This document shows, piece by piece, positions 1 through 13,256 of a stretch of 64,000 nucleotides of DNA. The stretch comes from Staphylococcus sp. NRL 16/872 (GTDB lineage: Bacteria; Bacillota; Bacilli; Staphylococcales; Staphylococcaceae). The position numbers and the translations under genes were made by a program. Numbering within the stretch: position 1 is the stretch's first letter; each line of letters starts with the position of its first letter. The stretch is taken from NCBI RefSeq assembly GCF_022815905.2, contig NZ_CP119327.1:2232001-2296000 (forward strand), given 5' to 3'. The notes beneath the pieces are model-generated. The model made no database searches and was not told where the DNA came from. It saw only the letters and a program-made list of their open reading frames with translations.

Positions 1-3000
1 CCACTAATTGTGTTTGTTGCACTATTGAATGTTACGCCATCAGGAAGACCAGTCACTTTATTTGTCACAGCTTGACCACTGTTATCTGTCGCGTCAATCT
101 TGATTGGATCAATTGCTGTGTTCACTTCTTTTGTTTGGTTGCCAATCGCTGTAACCGTTGGCGCTGTTGTATCTTCCACTGTAATTGTGAAGCTTGTTGT
201 TGTTTCGTTGCCATCGGCATCTGTTGTTGTCACTGTAATTGGGTAACTTCCAACTTTGCTTGGTGTTCCACTAATTGTGTTGGTATCTGGATTGAATGTC
301 ACACCTGCTGGTAAGCCAGTTACTTTATTTGTTACAGCTTGACCACTGTTATCTGTCGCATCAATCTTAATTGAATCAATCGCTGTGTTCACTTCTTTTG
401 TTTGGTTGCCAATTGCTGTAACCGTTGGTGCTGTTGTATCTTCCACTGTAATTGTGAAGCTTGTTGTTGCTTCATTGCCATCGGCATCTGTTGTTGTCAC
501 TGTAATTGGGTAACTTCCGACTTTGCTTGGTGTTCCACTAATTGTGTTGGTATCTGGATTAAATGTCACACCTGCTGGTAAGCCAGTCACTTTGTTTGTC
601 ACAGCTTGACCACTGTTATCTGTCGCATCAATCTTGATTGGATCAATTGCTGTGTTCACTTCTTTTGTTTGACCTGCAATTGGTGACACTACTGGTGCTG
701 TTGTATCTTCTACTGTAATTGTGAAGCTTGTTGTTGTTTCGTTGCCGTCGGCATCTGTTGTTGTCACTGTGATTGGATAACTTCCGACTTTGCTTGGTGT
801 ACCACTAATTGTGTTTGTTGCACTATTGAATGTTACGCCAGCAGGAAGACCAGTCACTTTATTTGTCACAGCTTGACCACTGTTATCTGTCGCGTCAATC
901 TTGATTGGATCAATTGCTGTGTTCACTTCTTTTGTTTGGTTGGCAATCGCTGTAACCGTTGGCGCTGTTGTATCTTCCACTGTAATTGTGAAGCTTGTTG
1001 TCGTTTCGTTGCCATCGGCATCTGTTGTTGTCACTGTGATTGGATAGCTGCCCACTTTGCTTGGTGTTCCACTAATTGTATTGGTATCTGGATTGAATGT
1101 TACACCTGTTGGTAAGCCACTTACTTTGTTTGTTACAGCTTGACCACTGTTATCTGTCGCGTCAATCTTGATTGGATCAATTGCTGTGTTCACTTCTTTT
1201 GTTTGACCTGCAATTGGTGACACTACTGGTGCTGTTGTATCTTCTACTGTAATTGTGAAGCTTGTTGTTGTTTCGTTGCCGTCGGCATCTGTTGTTGTCA
1301 CTGTGATTGGATAACTTCCGACTTTGCTTGGTGTACCACTAATTGTGTTTGTTGCACTATTGAATGTTACGCCAGCAGGAAGACCAGTCACTTTATTTGT
1401 CACAGCTTGACCACTGTTATCTGTCGCGTCAATCTTGATTGGATCAATTGCTGTGTTCACTTCTTTTGTTTGGTTGGCAATCGCTGTAACCGTTGGCGCT
1501 GTTGTATCTTCCACTGTAATTGTGAAGCTTGTTGTCGTTTCGTTGCCATCGGCATCTGTTGTTGTCACTGTGATTGGATAGCTGCCCACTTTGCTTGGTG
1601 TTCCACTAATTGTATTGGTATCTGGATTGAATGTTACACCTGTTGGTAAGCCAGTTACTTTATTTGTTACAGCTTGACCACTGTTATCTGTCGCATCAAT
1701 CTTAATTGAATCAATCGCTGTGTTCACTTCTTTTGTTTGGTTGCCAATCGCTGTAACCGTTGGCGCTGTTGTATCTTCTACTGTAATTGTGAAGCTTGTT
1801 GTCGTTTCGTTGCCGTCGGCATCTGTTGTTGTCACTGTGATTGGATAACTTCCAACTTTGCTTGGTGTTCCACTAATTGTGTTGGTATCTGGATTGAATG
1901 TCACACCTGCTGGTAAGCCAGTTACTTTATTTGTTACAGCTTGACCACTGTTATCTGTCGCATCAATCTTAATTGAATCAATCGCTGTGTTCACTTCTTT
2001 TGTTTGGTTGCCAATCGCTGTAACCGTTGGCGCTGTTGTATCTTCTACTGTAATTGTAAAGCTTGTTGTCGTTTCGTTGCCATCGGCATCTGTTGTTGTC
2101 ACTGTAATTGGGTAACTTCCGACTTTGCTTGGTGTTCCACTAATTGTGTTGGTATCTGGATTAAATGTCACACCTGCTGGTAAGCCAGTCACTTTGTTTG
2201 TCACAGCTTGACCACTGTTATCTGTCGCATCAATCTTGATTGGATCAATTGCTGTGTTCACTTCTTTTGTTTGACCTGCAATTGGTGACACTACTGGTGC
2301 TGTTGTATCTTCTACTGTAATTGTGAAGCTTGTTGTTGTTTCGTTGCCGTCGGCATCTGTTGTTGTCACTGTGATTGGATAACTTCCAACTTTGCTTGGT
2401 GTTCCACTAATTGTGTTGGTATCTGGATTGAATGTCACACCTGCTGGTAAGCCAGTTACTTTATTTGTTACAGCTTGACCACTGTTATCTGTCGCATCAA
2501 TCTTAATTGAATCAATCGCTGTGTTCACTTCTTTTGTTTGGTTGCCAATCGCTGTAACCGTTGGCGCTGTTGTATCTTCTACTGTAATTGTGAAGCTTGT
2601 TGTCGTTTCGTTGCCGTCGGCATCTGTTGTTGTCACTGTGATTGGATAACTTCCAACTTTGCTTGGTGTTCCACTAATTGTGTTGGTATCTGGATTGAAT
2701 GTCACACCTGCTGGTAAGCCAGTTACTTTATTTGTTACAGCTTGACCACTGTTATCTGTCGCATCAATCTTAATTGAATCAATCGCTGTGTTCACTTCTT
2801 TTGTTTGGTTGCCAATCGCTGTAACCGTTGGCGCTGTTGTATCTTCTACTGTAATTGTAAAGCTTGTTGTCGTTTCGTTGCCATCGGCATCTGTTGTTGT
2901 CACTGTAATTGGGTAACTTCCGACTTTGCTTGGTGTTCCACTAATTGTGTTGGTATCTGGATTAAATGTCACACCTGCTGGTAAGCCAGTCACTTTGTTT

Positions 3001-6000
3001 GTCACAGCTTGACCACTGTTATCTGTCGCATCAATCTTGATTGGATCAATTGCTGTGTTCACTTCTTTTGTTTGGTTGCCAATTGCTGTAACCGTTGGTG
3101 CTGTTGTATCTTCCACTGTAATTGTGAAGCTTGTTGTTGTTTCGTTGCCATCGGCATCTGTTGTTGTCACTGTGATTGGATAACTTCCGACTTTGCTTGG
3201 TGTTCCACTAATTGTGTTTGTTGCACTATTGAATGTTACGCCAGCAGGAAGACCAGTCACTTTATTTGTCACAGCTTGACCACTGTTATCTGTCGCGTCA
3301 ATCTTGATTGGATCAATTGCTGTGTTCACTTCTTTTGTTTGGTTGCCAATTGCTGTAACCGTTGGTGCTGTTGTATCTTCCACTGTAATTGTGAAGCTTG
3401 TTGTTGTTTCGTTGCCATCGGCATCTGTTGTTGTCACTGTGATTGGATAACTTCCGACTTTGCTTGGTGTTCCACTAATTGTGTTTGTTGCACTATTGAA
3501 TGTTACGCCAGCAGGAAGACCAGTCACTTTATTTGTCACAGCTTGACCACTGTTATCTGTCGCGTCAATCTTGATTGGATCAATTGCTGTGTTCACTTCT
3601 TTTGTTTGGTTGCCAATCGCTGTAACCGTTGGCGCTGTTGTATCTTCTACTGTAATTGTGAAGCTTGTTGTTGTTTCGTTGCCATCGGCATCTGTTGTTG
3701 TCACTGTAATTGGGTAACTTCCAACTTTGCTTGGTGTTCCACTAATTGTGTTGGTATCTGGATTGAATGTCACACCTGCTGGTAAGCCAGTTACTTTATT
3801 TGTTACAGCTTGACCACTGTTATCTGTCGCATCAATCTTAATTGAATCAATCGCTGTGTTCACTTCTTTTGTTTGGTTGCCAATCGCTGTAACCGTTGGC
3901 GCTGTTGTATCTTCTACTGTAATTGTGAAGCTTGTTGTCGTTTCGTTGCCATCGGCATCTGTTGTTGTCACTGTGATTGGATAGCTGCCCACTTTGCTTG
4001 GTGTACCACTAATTGTATTGGTATCTGGATTGAATGTTACACCTGTTGGTAAGCCACTTACTTTATTTGTGACTGCTTGACCACTGTTATCTGTCGCATC
4101 AATCTTGATTGGATCAATTGCTGTGTTCACTTCTTTTGTTTGACCCGCAATTGGGGACACTACTGGCGCTGTTGTATCTTCCACTGTAATTGTGAAGTTT
4201 GTTGTTGCTTCGTTGCCATCGGCATCTGTTGTTGTCACTGTGATTGGATAGCTGCCCACTTTGCTTGGTGTTCCACTAATTGTATTTGTCGCACTATTAA
4301 ATGTTACGCCTGCTGGTAAGCCAGTCACTTTATTTGTCACAGCTTGGCCACTGTTATCTGTCGCATCAATCTTAATTGGATCAATTGCTGTGTTCACTTC
4401 TTTTGTTTGACCTGCAATTGGTGACACTACTGGTGCTGTTGTATCTTCCACTGTAATTGTGAAGCTTGTTGTTGTTTCGTTGCCGTCGGCATCTGTTGTT
4501 GTCACTGTGATTGGATAACTTCCGACTTTGCTTGGTGTTCCACTAATTGTGTTTGTTGCACTATTGAATGTTACGCCAGCAGGAAGACCAGTCACTTTAT
4601 TTGTTACAGCTTGACCACTGTTATCTGTCGCGTCAATCTTGATTGAATCAATTGCTGTGTTCACTTCTTTTGTTTGGTTGCCAATCGCTGTAACCGTTGG
4701 CGCTGTTGTATCTTCTACTGTAATTGTGAAGCTTGTTGTTGTTTCATTGCCATCGGCATCTGTTGTTGTCACTGTAATTGGATAGCTTCCAACCTTGCTT
4801 GGTGTACCACTAATTGTGTTTGTATCTGGATTGAACGTTACACCTGCTGGTAAGCCAGTCACTTTGTTTGTCACAGCTTGACCACTGTTATCTGTCGCAT
4901 CAATCTTGATTGGATCAATCGCTGTGTTCACTTCTTTTGTTTGGTTGCCAATCGCTGTAACCGTTGGCGCTGTTGTATCTTCTACTGTAATTGTGAAGCT
5001 TGTTGTCGTTTCGTTGCCATCGGCATCTGTTGTTGTCACTGTGATTGGATAGCTGCCCACTTTGCTTGGTGTTCCACTAATTGTATTTGTCGCACTATTA
5101 AATGTTACGCCTGCTGGTAAGCCAGTCACTTTATTTGTCACAGCTTGGCCACTGTTATCTGTCGCATCAATCTTAATTGGATCAATTGCTGTGTTCACTT
5201 CTTTTGTTTGACCTGCAATTGGTGACACTACTGGTGCTGTTGTATCTTCCACTGTAATTGTGAAGCTTGTTGTTGTTTCGTTGCCGTCGGCATCTGTTGT
5301 TGTCACTGTGATTGGATAACTTCCGACTTTGCTTGGTGTTCCACTAATTGTGTTGGTATCTGGATTGAGTGTTACACCTGTTGGTAAGCCACTTACTTTA
5401 TTTGTTACAGCTTGACCACTGTTATCTGTCGCATCAATCTTAATTGAATCAATCGCTGTGTTCACTTCTTTTGTTTGGTTGCCAATTGCTGTAACCGTTG
5501 GTGCTGTTGTATCTTCTACTGTAATTGTGAAGCTTGTTGTTGTTTCATTGCCATCGGCATCCGTTGTTGTCACTGTGATTGGATAGCTGCCGACTTTGCT
5601 TGGTGTTCCACTAATTGTGTTGGTATCTGGATTGAATGTTACACCTGTTGGTAAGCCACTTACTTTATTTGTTACAGCTTGACCACTGTTATCTGTCGCA
5701 TCAATCTTAATTGAATCAATCGCTGTGTTCACTTCTTTTGTTTGGTTGGCAATCGCTGTAACCGTTGGCGCTGTTGTATCTTCCACTGTAATTGTGAAGC
5801 TTGTTGTCGTTTCGTTGCCATCGGCATCTGTTGTTGTCACTGTGATTGGATAGCTGCCCACTTTGCTTGGTGTACCACTAATTGTATTGGTATCTGGATT
5901 GAATGTTACACCTGTTGGTAAGCCACTTACTTTGTTTGTTACAGCTTGACCACTGTTATCTGTCGCGTCAATCTTGATTGGATCAATTGCTGTGTTCACT

Positions 6001-9000
6001 TCTTTTGTTTGGTTGCCAATCGCTGTAACCGTTGGCGCTGTTGTATCTTCTACTGTAATTGTGAAGCTTGTTGTCGTTTCGTTGCCATCGGCATCTGTTG
6101 TTGTCACTGTGATTGGATAGCTGCCCACTTTGCTTGGTGTACCACTAATTGTATTGGTATCTGGATTGAATGTTACACCTGTTGGTAAGCCACTTACTTT
6201 ATTTGTGACTGCTTGACCACTGTTATCTGTCGCATCAATCTTGATTGGATCAATTGCTGTGTTCACTTCTTTTGTTTGACCTGCAATTGGTGACACTACT
6301 GGTGCTGTTGTATCTTCCACTGTAATTGTGAAGCTTGTTGTTGTTTCGTTGCCGTCGGCATCTGTTGTTGTCACTGTGATTGGATAACTTCCGACTTTGC
6401 TTGGTGTACCACTAATTGTATTGGTATCTGGATTGAATGTTACACCTGTTGGTAAGCCACTTACTTTATTTGTCACAGCTTGACCACTGTTATCTGTCGC
6501 ATCAATCTTGATTGGATCAATTGCTGTGTTCACTTCTTTTGTTTGACCCGCAATTGGGGACACTACTGGCGCTGTTGTATCTTCCACTGTAATTGTGAAG
6601 TTTGTTGTTGCTTCGTTGCCATCGGCATCTGTTGTTGTCACTGTGATTGGATAGCTGCCCACTTTGCTTGGTGTTCCACTAATTGTATTTGTCGCACTAT
6701 TAAATGTTACGCCTGCTGGTAAGCCAGTCACTTTATTTGTCACAGCTTGGCCACTGTTATCTGTCGCATCAATCTTAATTGGATCAATTGCTGTGTTCAC
6801 TTCTTTTGTTTGACCTGCAATTGGTGACACTACTGGTGCTGTTGTATCTTCCACTGTAATTGTGAAGCTTGTTGTTGTTTCGTTGCCGTCGGCATCTGTT
6901 GTTGTCACTGTGATTGGATAACTTCCGACTTTGCTTGGTGTTCCACTAATTGTGTTTGTTGCACTATTGAATGTTACGCCAGCAGGAAGACCAGTCACTT
7001 TATTTGTTACAGCTTGACCACTGTTATCTGTCGCGTCAATCTTGATTGAATCAATTGCTGTGTTCACTTCTTTTGTTTGGTTGCCAATCGCTGTAACCGT
7101 TGGCGCTGTTGTATCTTCTACTGTAATTGTGAAGCTTGTTGTTGTTTCATTGCCATCGGCATCTGTTGTTGTCACTGTAATTGGATAGCTTCCAACCTTG
7201 CTTGGTGTACCACTAATTGTGTTTGTATCTGGATTGAACGTTACACCTGCTGGTAAGCCAGTCACTTTGTTTGTCACAGCTTGACCACTGTTATCTGTCG
7301 CATCAATCTTGATTGGATCAATTGCTGTGTTCACTTCTTTTGTTTGGTTGCCAATCGCTGTAACCGTTGGCGCTGTTGTATCTTCCACTGTAATTGTGAA
7401 GCTTGTTGTTGTTTCGTTGCCATCGGCATCTGTTGTTGTCACTGTAATTGGGTAACTTCCAACTTTGCTTGGTGTTCCACTAATTGTGTTGGTATCTGGA
7501 TTGAATGTCACACCTGCTGGTAAGCCAGTTACTTTATTTGTTACAGCTTGACCACTGTTATCTGTCGCATCAATCTTAATTGAATCAATCGCTGTGTTCA
7601 CTTCTTTTGTTTGGTTGCCAATTGCTGTAACCGTTGGTGCTGTTGTATCTTCCACTGTAATTGTGAAGCTTGTTGTTGCTTCATTGCCATCGGCATCTGT
7701 TGTTGTCACTGTAATTGGGTAACTTCCGACTTTGCTTGGTGTTCCACTAATTGTGTTGGTATCTGGATTAAATGTCACACCTGCTGGTAAGCCAGTCACT
7801 TTGTTTGTCACAGCTTGACCACTGTTATCTGTCGCATCAATCTTGATTGGATCAATTGCTGTGTTCACTTCTTTTGTTTGACCTGCAATTGGTGACACTA
7901 CTGGTGCTGTTGTATCTTCTACTGTAATTGTGAAGCTTGTTGTTGTTTCGTTGCCGTCGGCATCTGTTGTTGTCACTGTGATTGGATAACTTCCGACTTT
8001 GCTTGGTGTACCACTAATTGTGTTTGTTGCACTATTGAATGTTACGCCAGCAGGAAGACCAGTCACTTTATTTGTCACAGCTTGACCACTGTTATCTGTC
8101 GCGTCAATCTTGATTGGATCAATTGCTGTGTTCACTTCTTTTGTTTGGTTGCCAATCGCTGTAACCGTTGGCGCTGTTGTATCTTCTACTGTAATTGTGA
8201 AGCTTGTTGTTGTTTCATTGCCATCGGCATCTGTTGTTGTCACTGTAATTGGATAGCTTCCAACCTTGCTTGGTGTACCACTAATTGTGTTTGTATCTGG
8301 ATTGAACGTTACACCTGCTGGTAAGCCAGTCACTTTGTTTGTCACAGCTTGACCACTGTTATCTGTCGCATCAATCTTGATTGGATCAATCGCTGTGTTC
8401 ACTTCTTTTGTTTGGTTGCCAATCGCTGTAACCGTTGGCGCTGTTGTATCTTCTACTGTAATTGTGAAGCTTGTTGTCGTTTCGTTGCCATCGGCATCTG
8501 TTGTTGTCACTGTGATTGGATAGCTGCCCACTTTGCTTGGTGTTCCACTAATTGTATTTGTCGCACTATTAAATGTTACGCCTGCTGGTAAGCCAGTCAC
8601 TTTATTTGTCACAGCTTGGCCACTGTTATCTGTCGCATCAATCTTAATTGGATCAATTGCTGTGTTCACTTCTTTTGTTTGACCTGCAATTGGTGACACT
8701 ACTGGTGCTGTTGTATCTTCCACTGTAATTGTGAAGCTTGTTGTTGTTTCGTTGCCGTCGGCATCTGTTGTTGTCACTGTGATTGGATAACTTCCGACTT
8801 TGCTTGGTGTTCCACTAATTGTGTTGGTATCTGGATTGAGTGTTACACCTGTTGGTAAGCCACTTACTTTATTTGTTACAGCTTGACCACTGTTATCTGT
8901 CGCATCAATCTTAATTGAATCAATCGCTGTGTTCACTTCTTTTGTTTGGTTGCCAATTGCTGTAACCGTTGGTGCTGTTGTATCTTCTACTGTAATTGTG

Positions 9001-12000
9001 AAGCTTGTTGTTGTTTCATTGCCATCGGCATCCGTTGTTGTCACTGTAATTGGATAGCTTCCAACCTTGCTTGGTGTACCACTAATTGTGTTTGTATCTG
9101 GATTGAATGTTACACCTGTTGGTAAGCCAGTCACTTTATTTGTCACAGCTTGACCACTGTTATCTGTCGCATCAATCTTGATTGGATCGATTTCAGTATT
9201 GACTTCTTTCGTTTGACCCACGATTGGTGACACTACTGGCGCTGTTGTATCTTCTACTGTAATTGTGAAGCTTGTTGTTGTTTCGTTGCCGTCGGCATCT
9301 GTTGTTGTCACTGTAATTGGATAGCTTCCAACCTTGCTTGGTGTACCACTAATTGTGTTTGTTGCACTATTGAATGTTACGCCTGTTGGTAAGCCACTTA
9401 CTTTGTTTGTGACAGCTTGACCACTATTATCTGTCGCATCAATCTTAATTGGGTCAATCGCTGTGTTCACTTCTTTTGTTTGACCTGCAATTGGTGACAC
9501 TACTGGTGCTGTTGTATCTTCTACTGTAATTGTGAAGCTTGTTGTCGTTTCGTTGCCATCGGCATCTGTTGTTGTCACTGTGATTGGATAACTTCCAACC
9601 TTGCTTGGTGTTCCACTAATTGTGTTGGTATCTGGATTGAATGTTACACCTGCTGGTAAGCCACTTACTTTGTTTGTGACAGCTTGACCACTGTTATCTG
9701 TCGCATCAATCTTGATTGGGTCGATTTCAGTATTGACTTCTTTTGTTTGGTTGCCAATTGCTGTAACCGTTGGTGCTGTTGTATCTTCTACTGTAATTGT
9801 GAAGCTTGTTGTTGTTTCGTTGCCATCGGCATCTGTTGTTGTCACTGTGATTGGGTAACTTCCAACTTTGCTTGGTGTTCCACTAATTGTGTTGGTATCT
9901 GGATTGAATGTCACACCTGCTGGTAAGCCAGTTACTTTATTTGTTACAGCTTGACCACTGTTATCTGTCGCATCAATCTTAATTGAATCAATCGCTGTGT
10001 TTACTTCTTTTGTTTGGTTGCCAATCGCTGTAACCGTTGGCGCTGTTGTATCTTCTACTGTAATTGTGAAGCTTGTTGGAGTTTCATTGCCGTCGGCATC
10101 TGTTGTTGTCACTGTGATTGGGTAACTTCCAACTTTGCTTGGCGTACCACTAATTGTGTTGGTATCTGGATTGAATGTTACACCTGCTGGTAAGCCAGTC
10201 ACTTTGTTTGTCACAGCTTGACCACTGTTATCTGTCGCATCAATCTTAATTGTATCAATTGCTGTGTTCACTTCTTTTGTTTGACCTGCAATTGGTGACA
10301 CTACTGGTGCTGTTGTATCTTCTACTGTAATTGTGAAGTTTGTTGTTGTTTCGTTGCCGTCGGCATCTGTTGTTGTCACTGTAATTGGATAGCTTCCAAC
10401 CTTGCTTGGTGTACCACTAATTGTGTTTGTATCTGGATTGAATGTTACACCTGTTGGTAAGCCAGTCACTTTATTTGTCACAGCTTGACCACTGTTATCT
10501 GTCGCATCAATCTTGATTGGATCGATTTCAGTATTGACTTCTTTCGTTTGACCCACGATTGGTGACACTACTGGCGCTGTTGTATCTTCTACTGTAATTG
10601 TGAAGCTTGTTGTTGTTTCGTTGCCGTCGGCATCTGTTGTTGTCACTGTAATTGGATAGCTTCCAACCTTGCTTGGTGTACCACTAATTGTGTTTGTTGC
10701 ACTATTGAATGTTACGCCTGTTGGTAAGCCACTTACTTTGTTTGTGACAGCTTGACCACTATTATCTGTCGCATCAATCTTAATTGGGTCAATCGCTGTG
10801 TTCACTTCTTTTGTTTGACCTGCAATTGGTGACACTACTGGTGCTGTTGTATCTTCTACTGTAATTGTGAAGCTTGTTGTTGCTTCGTTGCCGTCGGCAT
10901 CTGTTGTTGTCACTGTAATTGGATAACTTCCAACTTTGCTTGGTGTACCACTAATTGTATTGGTATCTGGATTGAATGTTACACCTGTTGGTAAGCCAGT
11001 CACTTTATTTGTCACAGCTTGACCACTGTTATCTGTCGCGTCAATCTTGATTGGATCGATTTCAGTATTCACTTCTTTTGTTTGACCCGCGATTGGTGAC
11101 ACTACTGGTGCTGTTGTATCTTCCACTGTAATTGTAAAGCTTGTTGTTGCTTCATTGCCATCGGCATCTGTTGTTGTCACTGTAATTGGATAGCTGCCTA
11201 CTTTGCTTGGTGTACCACTAATTGTATTGGTATCTGGGTTGAATTCTACTCCATCTGGTAGGCCACTCACGCTATTTGTCACAGCTTGACCACTGTTATC
11301 TGTCGCATCAATCTTAATTGAATCAATTGCTGTGTTTACTTCTTTTGTTTGACCCACAATTGGTGACACTACTGGTGCTGTTGTATCTTCCACTGTAATT
11401 GTAAAGCTTGTTGTTGCTTCGTTGCCGTCGGCATCTGTTGTTGTCACTGTAATTGGGTAACTTCCAACTTTGCTTGGTGTACCACTAATTGTGTTGGTAT
11501 CTGGATTGAACTCTACTCCATTTGGTAGGCCACTCACGCTATTTGTCACAGGTTGACCACTGTTATCTGTGGCTTCAATCTTGATTGAATCAATCGCTGT
11601 ATTTACTTCTTTCGTTTGATTTCCAATTCCTGTAACTACTGGCGCTGTTGTATCTACTACTTTAATTGTGAAATTTGTTTTGGTTTCATTATTATTTGCG
11701 TCTGTGGTAGTCACTGTAACTATATAATCCCCTACTTTTGAAGGCGTACCACTAATTCTATTTGTAGTGCTATCAAACGTAACACCTTCTGGCAAACCAC
11801 TCACGCTGTTTGTCACAGCCAGTCTACTATTATCTGATGCTGTTATAAATATTGATCTAATAGGTGTGTTCACTTCTCTAGTTTGATCTGAAATTTCGTT
11901 TACTACTGGTTTTGTTGTATCTACAACTTTAATTGTGAAATTCGTTGTTGTTTTATTACCACTTGCATCTGTTGTTATTACTGTAATTGGATAACTACCT

Positions 12001-13256
12001 ACTTTTGTTGGTGTGCCACTTATCGTATTTGTAGCATTATTAAAAGCAACACCAGAAGGTAATCCAGTTACATTATTAGTTACAGCTTGACCACTGTTAT
12101 CTGTCGCATCGATTTTAATTGAATCAATAGCTGTATTGACCTCTTTTGTTTGATTATCAATTTTAGTAACAACCGGGGCAGTTGTATCTTCTACTGTAAT
12201 ATTGAATTTTGTAGTTATTGCATTTCCACTAGCATCTGTTGTTGTCACTGTAATTGGATAATTGCCTACTTTACTTGGTGTTCCACTAATTTGATTTGTA
12301 CTACTATCAAATGTGACACCTGCTGGTAAGCCAGTCACACTGTTTGTCACAGCTTGACCGCTATTATCTGTTGCCTCAATTGTAATTGTATCAATCGCTG
12401 TGTTTACTTCTTTGGTTTGATCTTTAATAGCCGTCACTACTGGATTTGTCGTATCTACAACTTTAATTGTAAAGTTTGTTTGCGTTGCATTGCCACTTGC
12501 GTCCTTTGTTGTCACTGTAATTGGATAACTGCCAACTTTTGTAGGTGTGCCACTTATTGTGTTTGTACTACTATCAAACGTAACACCGTCCGGTAATCCA
12601 CTCACACTATTCGTTACAGCTTGACCACTATTATCTGTTGCCTCAATTGTAATTGTATCAATCGCTGTGTTTACTTCTTTTGTTTGATCTTTAATAGCCG
12701 TCACTACTGGATTTGTCGTATCTACAACTTTAATTGTAAAGTTTGTTTGTGTTGCATTACCACTTGCGTCTGTAGAAGTGACAGTAATTGGGTAACTTCC
12801 GACTTTTGTTGGTGTTCCACTAATTCTATTTGTAGTGCTATCAAATGTAACGCCATCTGGCAAGCCACTTACACTGTTTGTTACAGCTAATTTACTGTTA
12901 TCAGAGGCAACAACTGTAATTGCACTAATTGGTGTGTTTACTTCTTTGGTTTGATCTGAAATTTCGTTTACTACTGGTTTAGTTGTATCTACAACTGTAA
13001 TTGTAAAGTTTGTTTGTGTTGAGTTCCCACTTGAATCCGTTGAAGTAATCGTGATTGGATAACTGCCAACTTTCGTAGGTGTGCCACTTAGTGTATTAGT
13101 AGAACTATTAAATGTAACACCTGCAGGTAAGCCACTTGCAGAGTTTGTAACTGCGTCTCCACTATTATCTGTCGCAACAACTGTGACACTATCAATTGGT
13201 GTATTCACTTCTTTGGTTTGACCTGAAATTGCATTTACCACAGGTTTTGTTGTGTC
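1..13256 (-). repeat. Tandem array of 267-bp (89-aa) Ig-like repeats, at least 49 full copies
   Basis: Reading the minus strand, each unit begins with Asp-Thr-Thr-(Ala/Lys/Asn)-Pro-Val-Val and contains [41 protein letters not shown] and a closing FTI-V. The phase is exactly 267 bp from 13256 to base 1, with no indel seen: landmark sequences recur at 72, 873, 1407, 3009, 4077, 4878, 5946, 6480, 7281, 8082, 8349, 9684, 12354 and 12621, all differing by multiples of 267. The first six or so repeats (about 11600-13256) are diverged from each other. The later ones are nearly identical apart from a few alternative blocks, such as [14 protein letters not shown] versus [14 protein letters not shown]. 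The array continues past the left edge. Confidence 0.95.

Noticed and set aside
72..12890. Recurring plus-strand 80-residue Cys-rich ORFs every 267 bp
   Set aside because: They are the antisense reading of the adhesin repeats: same period, start and stop fixed by the repeat itself, no ribosome sites, implausible Cys/Trp-rich composition.
1..13256. CRISPR or VNTR non-coding array
   Set aside because: The period of 267 is a multiple of three, one frame stays open throughout and substitutions are compatible with Ig-like protein repeats; there are no spacer-like unique segments.
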